A stretch of 7,819 bases of DNA, from NCBI GenBank assembly GCA_003694775.1, contig RFJV01000202.1, forward strand, positions 1 to 7,819. Reading direction: 5' to 3'. The notes beneath the pieces are model-generated. The model was not told where the DNA came from, searched no databases, and saw nothing but the letters and a program-made list of their open reading frames with translations. Both the position numbers and the translations under genes were made by a program. The first letter of the stretch is position 1. The number at the start of each line of letters is the position of its first letter. Below are positions 1-6,596 of the stretch, piece by piece. The stretch is from Chloroflexota bacterium. GTDB lineage: Bacteria; Chloroflexota; Anaerolineae; 4572-78; J111.

Positions 1-938
1 GCCAGGGTGCGCTTTTCCCGGTCGTAGTTCTGTCCCAGGAAAGCCGGCGCTCTGACCTGCTTGAAAGCAAACATCATCACCAGGATAGTGGCGATGTAGG
101 GAAGCATCAGCAAAAACTGGTACGGCACCCCAAAACCGCCAATTTGGGCCTTGAGGCCCAGCACTTCTACCCCGGCAAAGAAGAGGGACCCCAGCAGAAT
201 GAGATGGGGACTCCAGCCGCCAAAGAAGGTCAGGGCGATGGAAATCCAGCCCCGGCCCTGGACCATCCCTTCGGTGAAAGTGCCGGTGTAGGCCATCGGC
301 AGGTATGCGCCGGCCAGTCCCATCAGCATTCCGCCGATGATGGCGGTGGTGTACCGCATCATGGTCACGTTGACGCCCAGGCTGTCCGCGGCCTTGGGGT
401 TTTCACCCACGGCCCGCAGTTCCAGCCCGTAGCTGGTTTTGTACAGGAAGTAGTACAAAAACAGCGAAAGCAGGATAGAGAAGTAAACCATCCAGTTCTG
501 GGAGAAAAAGATTGGTCCCAAAACGGGAATCTGGCTCAGTACCGGGATGTGAATGCCCTGAATGGTCGGTATCAGCGGCGGCTGGAGGGTCACCCCGATG
601 ATGAACTTGGGAAGCAGGGTAGACAACCCCAGGCCGATGAAGAACAGGGCCAGCCCGATGACGAACTGGTTCATCTTCAGGGTGGTGGTAAAGTAGGCCA
701 GGGCCAGGCCAAACAGCCCGCCGACGACCATTGCCAGGACAACCCCGTACCACAGACTGCCAAACTTGAACGCGGCCAGGAAGCCCACCGACGCGCCCAA
801 CAGCATAATGCCTTCCTGGGCCACATTGAACAATCCGGTGCGGCCGCCCAGCATTGTGCCCTGACTGGCCAGGATGTACGGGACAATCGCCAGCATCACC
901 AGCCTGGCAAAGTTGATGACTTGCAGTTCCAGGTCCAT
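1..938 (-). CDS. BMP/nucleoside-type ABC transporter permease (second permease), 3' end cut by window edge
   Basis: Inner-membrane permease of the BPD_transp_2 family (PF02653), NupQ/YufQ type, which would pair with the neighbouring permease to form the transport channel. I translated it directly: it starts at ATG 938-936 and stays open for 312 codons to base 3 without a stop. The window edge therefore cuts it, but the last residues visible (FLGQNYDREKR) resemble the usual tail, so probably little is missing. The family motif GLFNVAQEGIMLLGA lies near residues 35-49. The cytoplasmic coupling loop GLELRAVGENPKAADSLGVN lies near 171-190, and FTEGMVQGRGWISIAL near 221-236. Hydrophobic stretches run throughout, with no signal peptide. 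AGGAGG at 955-950, inside the end of the preceding gene, is 11 nt from the ATG. Only 5 nt separate it from the upstream stop, so it belongs to the same operon. The substrate cannot be read from the permease. Confidence 0.93.
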   Translation of the reverse strand, partial: MDLELQVINFARLVMLAIVPYILASQGTMLGGRTGLFNVAQEGIMLLGASVGFLAAFKFGSLWYGVVLAMVVGGLFGLALAYFTTTLKMNQFVIGLALFFIGLGLSTLLPKFIIGVTLQPPLIPTIQGIHIPVLSQIPVLGPIFFSQNWMVYFSILLSLFLYYFLYKTSYGLELRAVGENPKAADSLGVNVTMMRYTTAIIGGMLMGLAGAYLPMAYTGTFTEGMVQGRGWISIALTFFGGWSPHLILLGSLFFAGVEVLGLKAQIGGFGVPYQFLLMLPYIATILVMMFAFKQVRAPAFLGQNYDREKRTL

Positions 939-943
939 AACCG

Positions 944-1984
944 TTATCGCCTCCTGACCACATCTGAGAGCAGTACAAACAGCAGTACCAGGGCCTCAAC
1001 AATAAAGACCATCTCGCCGGGTATCATCATGGTTCTCTGCATCGCGCTGGCGCCTACTTCCAGTACGGCAATGAAGAAGGCTACAAACGGAACGGCCAGG
1101 TTGTTGCCTCTGGAAATCAGGCCGATGATGATGCCCAGAATGAGGAAGTTGGACTGCAAACCTTCGATGAGACGGTGGTGATTGCCCGACACTTCGATGG
1201 CCCCGGCCAGCCCGGCCAGCGCGCCGCCCAGAATCAGCGACATCAGGAACATCCGGCGGACATTGATGCCGTACACGTGCGAGGCTCTGGGGTTGGCCCC
1301 GGTAGCTATCAGCTCATAGCCGGCGGAGGTGCGGTTGGTGTACATGTAGATGAGTCCGGCAGTGACCAGGGCAATGAGCAGTCCCGAATGGAGAGGCGGG
1401 CTGGAAACCAGCAGGGGAAGCTGTCCGCCCGTTCCGATGGGGACGGTGGTAGGGTGTCCGGCCAGAGGGTCTTTCCAGATTTCCGTAGCCACGTAGTCAA
1501 TCAGGCCAAAGGAGATGAAGTTCATCAGCACGGTGGTCAGGATTTCGTTGATGTTGAACCGGTACAGCAGCCAGGCCGGAATGGCACCCCAGAATGCTCC
1601 AAACAGAATACCCCCCAGGATGACCAGCGGAAGCAGGAGCACGCCCGGCAGGTCGGCAAACACAATGCCGACCGCCGCCGCGCCAATGGCGCCCACTATC
1701 ATCTGCCCTTCCCCGCCGATGTTGAACTTGCCTGCGGCCAGGGGAACGGTAAAGGCCAGCGCCAGCAGAACCAGCGGGACAAACTTCAGCAGGGTCTGGA
1801 TGAACCCGTTGGTGCTTCTGAACGAGGTGAACAGGATGGTTTCATAGGCATCCAGCACGTTGAAGCCCATCGCCGCAATGAAGATACCGGCGGCCACAAA
1901 GGAGGCCACAACGGCCAGCAGGTCTGGCAGGAAACGGGTTACCCATCCGGGGGTCAGTTTGTTTTCGATGGCTTGTTCAGTCAT
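944..1984 (-). CDS. BMP/nucleoside-type ABC transporter permease (first permease)
   Basis: Inner-membrane permease of PF02653, NupP/YufP type, 346 residues, a normal length for the family. It has a short cytoplasmic N-terminus and then about ten hydrophobic segments (for example 21-42, 68-84, 95-110, 115-135, 247-264, 278-290, 297-313, 325-340). The motif AGKFNIGGEGQMIVGAI (84-100) is the permease signature that matches LFNVAQEG in its partner. GYELIATGANPRASHVYGIN (222-241) is the cytoplasmic loop expected to dock on the ATPase. The ATG at 1984-1982 lies inside the last codons of the ATPase gene (8-nt overlap, ATGACTGA), so translation is probably coupled. GGAG at 1997-1994 is 9 nt upstream. 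It would act as a heterodimer with the second permease. The ligand is not deducible from sequence. Confidence 0.95.
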   Translation of the reverse strand: MTEQAIENKLTPGWVTRFLPDLLAVVASFVAAGIFIAAMGFNVLDAYETILFTSFRSTNGFIQTLLKFVPLVLLALAFTVPLAAGKFNIGGEGQMIVGAIGAAAVGIVFADLPGVLLLPLVILGGILFGAFWGAIPAWLLYRFNINEILTTVLMNFISFGLIDYVATEIWKDPLAGHPTTVPIGTGGQLPLLVSSPPLHSGLLIALVTAGLIYMYTNRTSAGYELIATGANPRASHVYGINVRRMFLMSLILGGALAGLAGAIEVSGNHHRLIEGLQSNFLILGIIIGLISRGNNLAVPFVAFFIAVLEVGASAMQRTMMIPGEMVFIVEALVLLFVLLSDVVRRR

Positions 1985-3530
1985 TGATTTTCACTCCACT
2001 CATCAGGCGCCCAATCTGGTATTTGTCAAACTGGCTCCGGTCGAGGATGCCCATTATCTGGCCCCGGTACATTACGGCAATCCGGTTGCACAGCAACATC
2101 AGTTCATCCAGGTCTTCGGAGATGAGCAGGGTGGCAAGACCCTGTTCTTTTTGTTCCAGGAGCTTCGTGTAGACAAACTCCATTGAGTGGATATCCAGCC
2201 CGCGGGTAGGGTTGTGGGCAATCATCAGCCGGGCCTGGTGGGAAAAGGCCCGGGCCAGCATCACCCGCTGGATGTTCCCACCGGACAGGTTGGCCCCAAT
2301 TTCGTCCGGGCCGGTGGTTTTGATGGTGTATTCCTTAATCAGCCGGCGGGCAGTCTGGTAAATGGCCGGCCAGTTGAGCAGGCCGTTTTTACTGCTGTAC
2401 GGCGGCTGTCGATGGTAGCCCAGAATGAGGTTCTGGGCCACGCTGGCCCGCGGCAGAAAACCGTCGTTCAGGCGGTCCTGGGGAATGTAGGTGACCCCCT
2501 GTTCAATCAACTGCCGGGTGCCGGTCTGGGCCACATCGGTGCCGTTGATGACGACCCGTCCGGCGGCAATGGGCCGGATGCCCAGCAGACTTTCGGCCAG
2601 TTCCTGCTGTCCGTTGCCGGCAACCCCGGCGAGGCCCAAAATCTCCTGTTCGTGCACGTCGAACGAGACATCATTCACCACCGGCAGACCGTTTTCATCG
2701 CGGACGGTCAGGTTTTCAACGTGCAGAACAACCTTCTCACCGACGGGCAGGGTTTTCTTGCCCAGCCCTTCGCCGGAGAACAGCAGGCTCTTTTCTACGT
2801 CCAGTCCCTCGCCCACCATTTCGCGGACAAGGATTTCTTCATTAGCTTCACTGCGCGGCAGAGAGATGGCATTGCGCCCGTTTCGCAGCACGGAAATACG
2901 GTCGCAAACGCTCATCACCTCCCTGAGTTTGTGGGTGATGAAAACCACGCTCAACCCCTGGTTGACCATCACCCGCAGGGATTCGAACAGGGCGTCCACC
3001 TCCTGGGGGGTCAGGTTGGTGGTGGGTTCGTCCAGAATGAGGATTCTGACACCCCGGTAAAGGGCCTTGAGAATCTCTACCCGCTGGCGGACGCCCATTG
3101 GCAGGTTTTCTATCACGGCGCGGGGATCGACCACCAGACCGAACCTTTCCGACAGGTCCGCAATACGTTTTTCTGCTTCATCCAGTTTCAGGGTCGGTCT
3201 GTTTTGTAATTCGGTGCCCAGGACGATGTTTTCGGTGACGGTGTAGTTTTCGATTTGCAGGAAGTGCTGGTGCACCATACCGATTCCGTGGGCAATGGCA
3301 TCCTTGGGGGAACGGATGTCAATCTTTTGCCCGTCCAGGTAAATCTCTCCGGCATCCGGTTTGTAGAGGCCGTAGAGCACATTCATTAACGTGGTCTTCC
3401 CCGCGCCGTTGCCGCCCAGAAAGCCGTGAATCTCGTTTTTATTCAGTTCCAGGCTGACGTTATCCAGGGCGACCACAGGCCCAAAGGTCTTGCGGACGCC
3501 CACCATTTTCAGCAGAGGTTGTTGCGCCAT
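1977..3530 (-). CDS. ABC transporter ATP-binding protein with two nucleotide-binding domains (NupO/YufO, RbsA-like)
   Basis: Cytoplasmic ATPase that powers the importer, 517 residues with two fused ABC domains. Domain 1 is canonical in most sites: Walker A GGNGAGKTT (39-47), Q-loop Gln88, Walker B ILILDE (163-168), H-loop His200. Its signature is LPMGVRQ (143-149) rather than LSGGQ, a form common in this family. Domain 2 has a degenerate P-loop, AGVAGNGQQEL (301-311), with no GK[ST] lysine. It has a good signature LSGGN (415-419), Walker B LMIAHNPT (435-442) with Asn at the catalytic Glu position, and Ser471 where the H-loop His would be. As in RbsA-type ATPases, probably only one composite site hydrolyses ATP. 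Start choice: an in-frame GTG lies at 3536, but the GAGAAAG Shine-Dalgarno-like stretch is correctly spaced only for the ATG at 3530. It follows the binding-protein gene by 36 nt. Confidence 0.95.
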   Translation of the reverse strand: MAQQPLLKMVGVRKTFGPVVALDNVSLELNKNEIHGFLGGNGAGKTTLMNVLYGLYKPDAGEIYLDGQKIDIRSPKDAIAHGIGMVHQHFLQIENYTVTENIVLGTELQNRPTLKLDEAEKRIADLSERFGLVVDPRAVIENLPMGVRQRVEILKALYRGVRILILDEPTTNLTPQEVDALFESLRVMVNQGLSVVFITHKLREVMSVCDRISVLRNGRNAISLPRSEANEEILVREMVGEGLDVEKSLLFSGEGLGKKTLPVGEKVVLHVENLTVRDENGLPVVNDVSFDVHEQEILGLAGVAGNGQQELAESLLGIRPIAAGRVVINGTDVAQTGTRQLIEQGVTYIPQDRLNDGFLPRASVAQNLILGYHRQPPYSSKNGLLNWPAIYQTARRLIKEYTIKTTGPDEIGANLSGGNIQRVMLARAFSHQARLMIAHNPTRGLDIHSMEFVYTKLLEQKEQGLATLLISEDLDELMLLCNRIAVMYRGQIMGILDRSQFDKYQIGRLMSGVKIND

Positions 3531-3566
3531 TGTCACGACTTTCTCGCGTAGTTGGTTTGTAAGCTG

Positions 3567-4595
3567 TTACTCGATAGGTTCGGTGTTCTTTTCTACCTTG
3601 ATTTTGCCGGTCTTGATATCTTCTACCAGTTTGGAGATTTCGTCGTTCAGGTCCGGCGGAACGTTCTTCAGCGGAAGCTGAATGTCGAAGCCACTGCCGA
3701 ACTGCATGGGGTAGTAGCCACCGGTTTCGCCGTCCATAATCTTCTGGGTGATGTCCTTGAGTGGGGTAGACCAGTCGTACAGCACCGCGGTGACGTAGTT
3801 ATCAGGCGCGTAGTTGGACTTGTCCACGTACTTGGCGGTCGCCCATACCTGCCGGTCGGCGCCTTTGACGGCCTCGAACAGACCAAACATCCCCAGATTG
3901 AGCGAGCCAACGATAACGTCTACATCTTCAGACAGCATGGCCTGCGTCAGCTCGCGGGCCTTGGTCGGGTCGTTAAAATCGCCGGCCCATACGGGATTGA
4001 TTTCTACGTCCAGCCCCAGGTCGTTAATGGCCTGCTCCATGGCGTGGACTTCGGCGTAGGAGAAGGGCAGGGTCAGACCGCCAATGTAGCCCACCTTGCC
4101 GGTCTGGGTGAGCTTACCGGCCAGGGCGCCGATGGCGTAAAATCCAACATGGAAGTTGCGGTCGATAATCCAGAAGTTGGGGGGCGGGTCTTCTACCGGG
4201 GAGTCCCCTTCGCCGATGAAGTATACATCGGGAAATTCTTTGGCCAGGGCAATGGTCTGGGAAACAAACTGCCCGCCGTGGGTGAAGATGATGTTGAACC
4301 CGTTATCGATGTATTCGCGCATCACCCGTTCCACGTCCGGAACGGCAACACTTTCGGAGTAGGCCATTTCAAGCCCCAGGTCAGACTGTACCGCGGTGGC
4401 GCCAATATATCCCAGGGTGTTGTAGTCCGCGTCGGTGATGACACCGGGGAAGATGGCGGCAAATTTGAACTGCTTGCCGCCCTCGGTGGCGGGCGCCTGG
4501 GCCGGGGCTTCGGGGGTGGCTGGCGCGCCGCATTGCCCGGCGACCAGCAACAGCACCATCAATACTGCCAGAACTGCAAAAATACGGGCCCTCAT
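3567..4595 (-). CDS. BMP-family substrate-binding lipoprotein of the ABC importer
   Basis: Extracytoplasmic ligand-binding protein of the Bmp family (PF02608, PnrA-like/NupN), 342 residues. It begins with a signal sequence: MRAR, a hydrophobic core at about 5-19, then VAGQ-C with Cys22 as the likely lipidated residue, followed by an Ala/Pro/Thr/Glu linker (23-38). Family features are FAAIFPGVITDADYNTLGY (45-63), RVMREYIDNGFNIIFTHGG (90-108), IDRNFHVGFYAIGALAG (144-160) and KVGYIGGLTLP (167-177). Gln at the lipobox -1 position is unusual; Gly, Ala or Ser is normal. Start choice: a longer frame opens at GTG 4700, but AGGAGG at 4606-4601 is 5 nt from this ATG and the signal peptide begins here. 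Relatives bind purine nucleosides, autoinducer-like or other small molecules, so the ligand is left open. It is first in the operon behind a consensus promoter. Confidence 0.93.
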   Translation of the reverse strand: MRARIFAVLAVLMVLLLVAGQCGAPATPEAPAQAPATEGGKQFKFAAIFPGVITDADYNTLGYIGATAVQSDLGLEMAYSESVAVPDVERVMREYIDNGFNIIFTHGGQFVSQTIALAKEFPDVYFIGEGDSPVEDPPPNFWIIDRNFHVGFYAIGALAGKLTQTGKVGYIGGLTLPFSYAEVHAMEQAINDLGLDVEINPVWAGDFNDPTKARELTQAMLSEDVDVIVGSLNLGMFGLFEAVKGADRQVWATAKYVDKSNYAPDNYVTAVLYDWSTPLKDITQKIMDGETGGYYPMQFGSGFDIQLPLKNVPPDLNDEISKLVEDIKTGKIKVEKNTEPIE

Positions 4596-4600
4596 TTTAT

Positions 4601-4606
4601 CCTCCT
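4601..4606 (-). promoter_or_regulatory. Shine-Dalgarno AGGAGG fixing the binding-protein start
   Basis: On the minus strand AGGAGG is followed by ATAAA and then ATG 4595, a 5-nt spacing. It decides for the start that directly precedes the signal peptide and against the in-frame GTG/ATG at 4700/4697. Confidence 0.88.
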
Positions 4607-4624
4607 TGATAATAACTGCATTTG

Positions 4625-4703
4625 CATTGTCAATTTTGCCGGAGTGCTGATGCTCGGGGGGGACAATGTTTGGGGAAGAGGGCGTTTTGCTGAGCATCAC
4701 TCC
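4625..4703 (-). promoter_or_regulatory. Structured mRNA leader of the importer operon (possible pseudoknot or switch)
   Basis: The leader of the importer mRNA contains two complementary pairs in interlocked order. Helix A pairs GGAGTGATGCTC (4703-4692) with GAGCATCAGCACTCC (4655-4641): 12 base pairs with a 3-nt bulge on the second strand. Helix B pairs CATTGTC (4668-4662) with GACAATG (4631-4625), 7 base pairs. The order is A5', B5', A3', B3', so both together would be an H-type pseudoknot; otherwise they could compete. Six C residues link B5' to A3'. The last arm ends 18 nt before the Shine-Dalgarno. I do not recognise a known riboswitch class. The pairings are seen in the sequence; a regulatory role is inference. 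Confidence 0.35.
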
Positions 4704-4739
4704 TTTGTGAACTGCGGTACAGCTGCGTATCTGCCAGGG

Positions 4740-4768
4740 ATTATAATCTCAGGTGGTATCGTTGTCAA
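4740..4768 (-). promoter_or_regulatory. Consensus sigma-70-type promoter of the BMP importer operon
   Basis: Reading the minus strand, TTGACA (4768-4763) and TATAAT (4745-4740) are separated by exactly 17 nt. Both hexamers match the housekeeping consensus perfectly. Transcription would begin near 4733, giving a leader of about 137 nt before the binding-protein ATG at 4595. No other candidate of this quality is visible upstream of the operon. Such a strong core often goes with control by a repressor or a leader RNA, but I see no clear operator overlapping it. Confidence 0.8.
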
Positions 4769-4840
4769 ATGAGAAAATTAGCAACTGGATAGCTTTCTCT
4801 GGTGGCCGGTCTGTAGTAAAATACCGAAAAAACAATGGAC

Positions 4841-4846
4841 AGGAGG
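4841..4846 (+). promoter_or_regulatory. Shine-Dalgarno AGGAGG supporting a GTG start
   Basis: AGGAGG lies 7 nt upstream of GTG 4854-4856. It supports that non-ATG start for the NmrA-like gene, where the nucleotide-binding fold (MILVTGAGG) begins at once. Confidence 0.85.
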
Positions 4847-4853
4847 TGCTGGG

Positions 4854-5687
4854 GTGATACTGGTTACCGGTGCAGGGGGAAAAACAGGCAGAAGTGTGGT
4901 CAGGGCGCTGACGCGGCGTGGGGCGCGGGTGAGAGGTCTGGTTCACCGTCCGGTTGACCTGCCAGAGCTGGACGAGATGGTTGTGGGCGACATGCGGGCC
5001 CCGGCTGTGGTGCAGTCGGCGATGCAGGGAGTGCGGGCGGTGTACCATATCTGCCCCAATATGAGTCAGGACGAAGTGGCTATCGGACGGCTGATGCTGA
5101 CTGCGGCCTGTACTGCCGGCATTGAACATTTTGTGTACCATTCGGTTCTGCACCCCCAGGTGGAGGCGATGCCTCATCACTGGCAGAAGATGCGGGTTGA
5201 AGAGATGCTGTTTGAATCCGGCCTGAACTTTACCATCCTTCAGCCGACAGCCTACATGCAGAATATCCTGGCTCATCGCCACAAAATCTTGACCGACGGT
5301 GTTTATCCTGTGCCGTATCCGGTAGACGCCAGACTGAGCCTGGTAGACCTGGAAGACGTGGGCGAAGCGGCGGCGATTATCCTGACGGAACCCGGTCATA
5401 CCGGGGCCACGTATGAACTGGTCGGGACGGAGCCGGTATCTCAGGTAGAAGTCGCGGCGGTGCTGGAAAAGGTTGTTGGGCGTCCGGTTCGGGCGGTGCA
5501 GGTCTCTTTAACGGAATGGGAGGCACGGGCCAGACAGACCGGTTTGGGAAATTACCAGATTGACACGCTGGTGAAGATGTTCCGGTATTACGAGCGGTTT
5601 GGTCTGGTGGGTAATCCAAATGTGCTGGCCTGGTTGTTGGGTAGACCTCCTCAATCCCTGGCGAATTTTGTCCGGCGGGTCTTTTAA
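4854..5687 (+). CDS. NmrA-like NAD(P)-binding protein (atypical SDR family)
   Basis: Soluble Rossmann-fold protein of 277 residues, NmrA/atypical SDR type (PF05368 or NAD(P)H-binding PF13460). The N-terminal ILVTGAGGKTGRSVVRAL (2-19) carries GxxGxxG at Gly6, Gly9 and Gly12. Arg32 after the second strand (LVHRP) suggests NADP(H) preference. Asp46 (VVGDMRAP) and FVYHSVLH (93-100) fit the family. There is no classical YxxxK pair in the usual place, so it may be a redox sensor, a quinone or isoflavone reductase-like enzyme, or an oxidoreductase of unknown substrate. It starts with GTG behind AGGAGG. It is transcribed away from the importer operon, so the 258-nt gap between them could be a shared control region. 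It ends 25 nt before a strong stem-loop. A link to the transporter is not shown. Confidence 0.9.
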   Translation: MILVTGAGGKTGRSVVRALTRRGARVRGLVHRPVDLPELDEMVVGDMRAPAVVQSAMQGVRAVYHICPNMSQDEVAIGRLMLTAACTAGIEHFVYHSVLHPQVEAMPHHWQKMRVEEMLFESGLNFTILQPTAYMQNILAHRHKILTDGVYPVPYPVDARLSLVDLEDVGEAAAIILTEPGHTGATYELVGTEPVSQVEVAAVLEKVVGRPVRAVQVSLTEWEARARQTGLGNYQIDTLVKMFRYYERFGLVGNPNVLAWLLGRPPQSLANFVRRVF

Positions 5688-5712
5688 CCGCCGTATCCAT
5701 CCCCGCCTGAAA

Positions 5713-5748
5713 CAGTCCGACCTTCGCGCCGCGGCGAAGGTCGGACTG
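5713..5748. terminator. Perfect 15-bp palindromic stem-loop between convergent genes
   Basis: CAGTCCGACCTTCGC (5713-5727) and GCGAAGGTCGGACTG (5734-5748) are exact reverse complements around the 6-nt loop GCCGCG. It lies between the stop of the plus-strand NmrA-like gene and the stop of the minus-strand GNAT-like gene, the right place for a shared terminator. The downstream T-run is poor on both strands: CAAAC on plus, TGTTTC on minus. It may instead be a dispersed palindromic repeat that also blocks 3' exonuclease. Confidence 0.6.
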
Positions 5749-5762
5749 CAAACAGGCCAGGA

Positions 5763-6488
5763 TTAGACGAGTACTTCGTCGGGGACGCGCATTACTTCGT
5801 TGGCCTTCAGAACCTCATCCGGCACGTCGAAGTTCAGCTCGGCGCCGACCATCTGGCGGACGTAGTCTTTTACCACATGGTCCCAGTACTTCTTGGTGAT
5901 GTAGTACACGCGGGCGCCGCCCAGTTCGTGCTGGTAGTCAGGCCACGGGTAGCTGGGCTGGGCCATACCAACGCCCCAGCGCCACCAGCCGTTGTAGCTT
6001 TCGTAGGTAGCCCACCATTCCTTGTTGCCCAGGATTTCGAAGCCGTAGTAGGCTTTGGCGTAGTACATAATCGCGCCGACCCGCAGACCGCGCATCAGAG
6101 CCATAGTGTGCAGGCTGATGTTGATGTCTTCATTCAGCAGGCGGCCATTGGCAAAGCCGGCCCATACCCCGTCAATCAGCCCGACCAGCACATACGGGTC
6201 CTTCAGCCGCTTGCGGTACCAGCCAATAAGCTCGGCGTACACCCGTGCCCCCACCACATCGTAGAAGTCATGGTCGGCTTCCATCACCTTCTTGATGTAT
6301 TCCATCATCATCGGGGCTTCTTCCAGCTTTGCCTCGCGGATGAGCATCGTGCGCCCATCCTTGAGCTGGATGGTGGCCGTCGGCCACGGCTTCAGGTCCA
6401 TTGCCGGGGCTTGGAGGAGCGGTTCAATTTCGCGGACATCCAGGGTAATTTGTTCGCGGGTTACTTTCTCAGGGGGTTCTAGTCTCAT
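5763..6488 (-). CDS. GNAT-like protein (putative N-acetyltransferase fold), substrate unknown
   Basis: Soluble protein of 241 residues with no signal peptide or membrane segment. From about residue 48 the layout resembles a GNAT acetyltransferase. MLIREAKLEEAPMMMEYIKK (48-67) looks like strand 1 and helix 1, VLVGLIDGVWAGFANGRLL (100-118) like the central strands, and LMRGLRVGAIMYYAKAY (131-147) like a degenerate acetyl-CoA loop. ATYESYNGWWRWGVGM (160-175) resembles the Asn/Tyr-containing motif B, and GARVYYITKKYW (191-202) the last strand. The acyl-CoA loop lacks a clean Q/RxxGxG/A, so activity is uncertain. About 45 residues precede the domain. VPDEVL occurs twice near the C-terminus (222-227 and 235-240). 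The ATG at 6488 has AGGAG 8-9 nt upstream. It lies downstream of the cyclase-family gene on the same strand and is probably co-transcribed. The family call is by eye and could be wrong. Confidence 0.75.
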   Translation of the reverse strand: MRLEPPEKVTREQITLDVREIEPLLQAPAMDLKPWPTATIQLKDGRTMLIREAKLEEAPMMMEYIKKVMEADHDFYDVVGARVYAELIGWYRKRLKDPYVLVGLIDGVWAGFANGRLLNEDINISLHTMALMRGLRVGAIMYYAKAYYGFEILGNKEWWATYESYNGWWRWGVGMAQPSYPWPDYQHELGGARVYYITKKYWDHVVKDYVRQMVGAELNFDVPDEVLKANEVMRVPDEVLV

Positions 6489-6537
6489 TGTTCTTTCTCC
6501 TTTTTAAAATATAATTTTTTGAACTGGCTAAATGTAT

Positions 6538-6587
<50 letters not shown>

Positions 6588-6596
6588 AGATAGACC

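Noticed and set aside
144..1181. Long plus-strand frame (345 codons) opposite the permeases
   Set aside because: Low-complexity Gln/Gly/His-rich translation, antisense to clear membrane proteins; shadow frame. The same holds for 1175-1987 and 2187-3209.
4596..4700. Upstream in-frame start (GTG 4700/ATG 4697) adding 35 residues to the binding protein
   Set aside because: It would put a polar segment before the signal peptide. The AAGGAG-like stretch there is too close to the start, while AGGAGG fits the ATG at 4595.
4593..4715. GCAGTT followed by an AAGGAG stretch occurs twice in the importer leader
   Set aside because: The matches are short and the sequence between differs; chance plus the common Shine-Dalgarno motif explains it.
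3552..4772. Open frame of 406 codons on the plus strand opposite the binding-protein gene
   Set aside because: It is antisense to a clear Bmp-family gene, has no recognisable domain, and is explained by GC-biased codon use in the real gene.
4794..4822. Possible plus-strand promoter (TTTCTC-N17-TAAAAT) for the NmrA-like gene
   Set aside because: The -10 is fair (5 of 6) but the -35 is poor; too weak to list as a feature.
4749..5399. Minus-strand frame of 216 codons opposite the NmrA-like gene
   Set aside because: The plus strand carries a GxxGxxG Rossmann protein with a good Shine-Dalgarno; the minus frame is His/Arg-rich without a domain.
6501..6515. TATATT on the minus strand before the GNAT-like gene as a -10 box
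   Set aside because: No -35 at proper spacing, and the start would fall on the Shine-Dalgarno; the AT-rich run before the ribosome site explains it.
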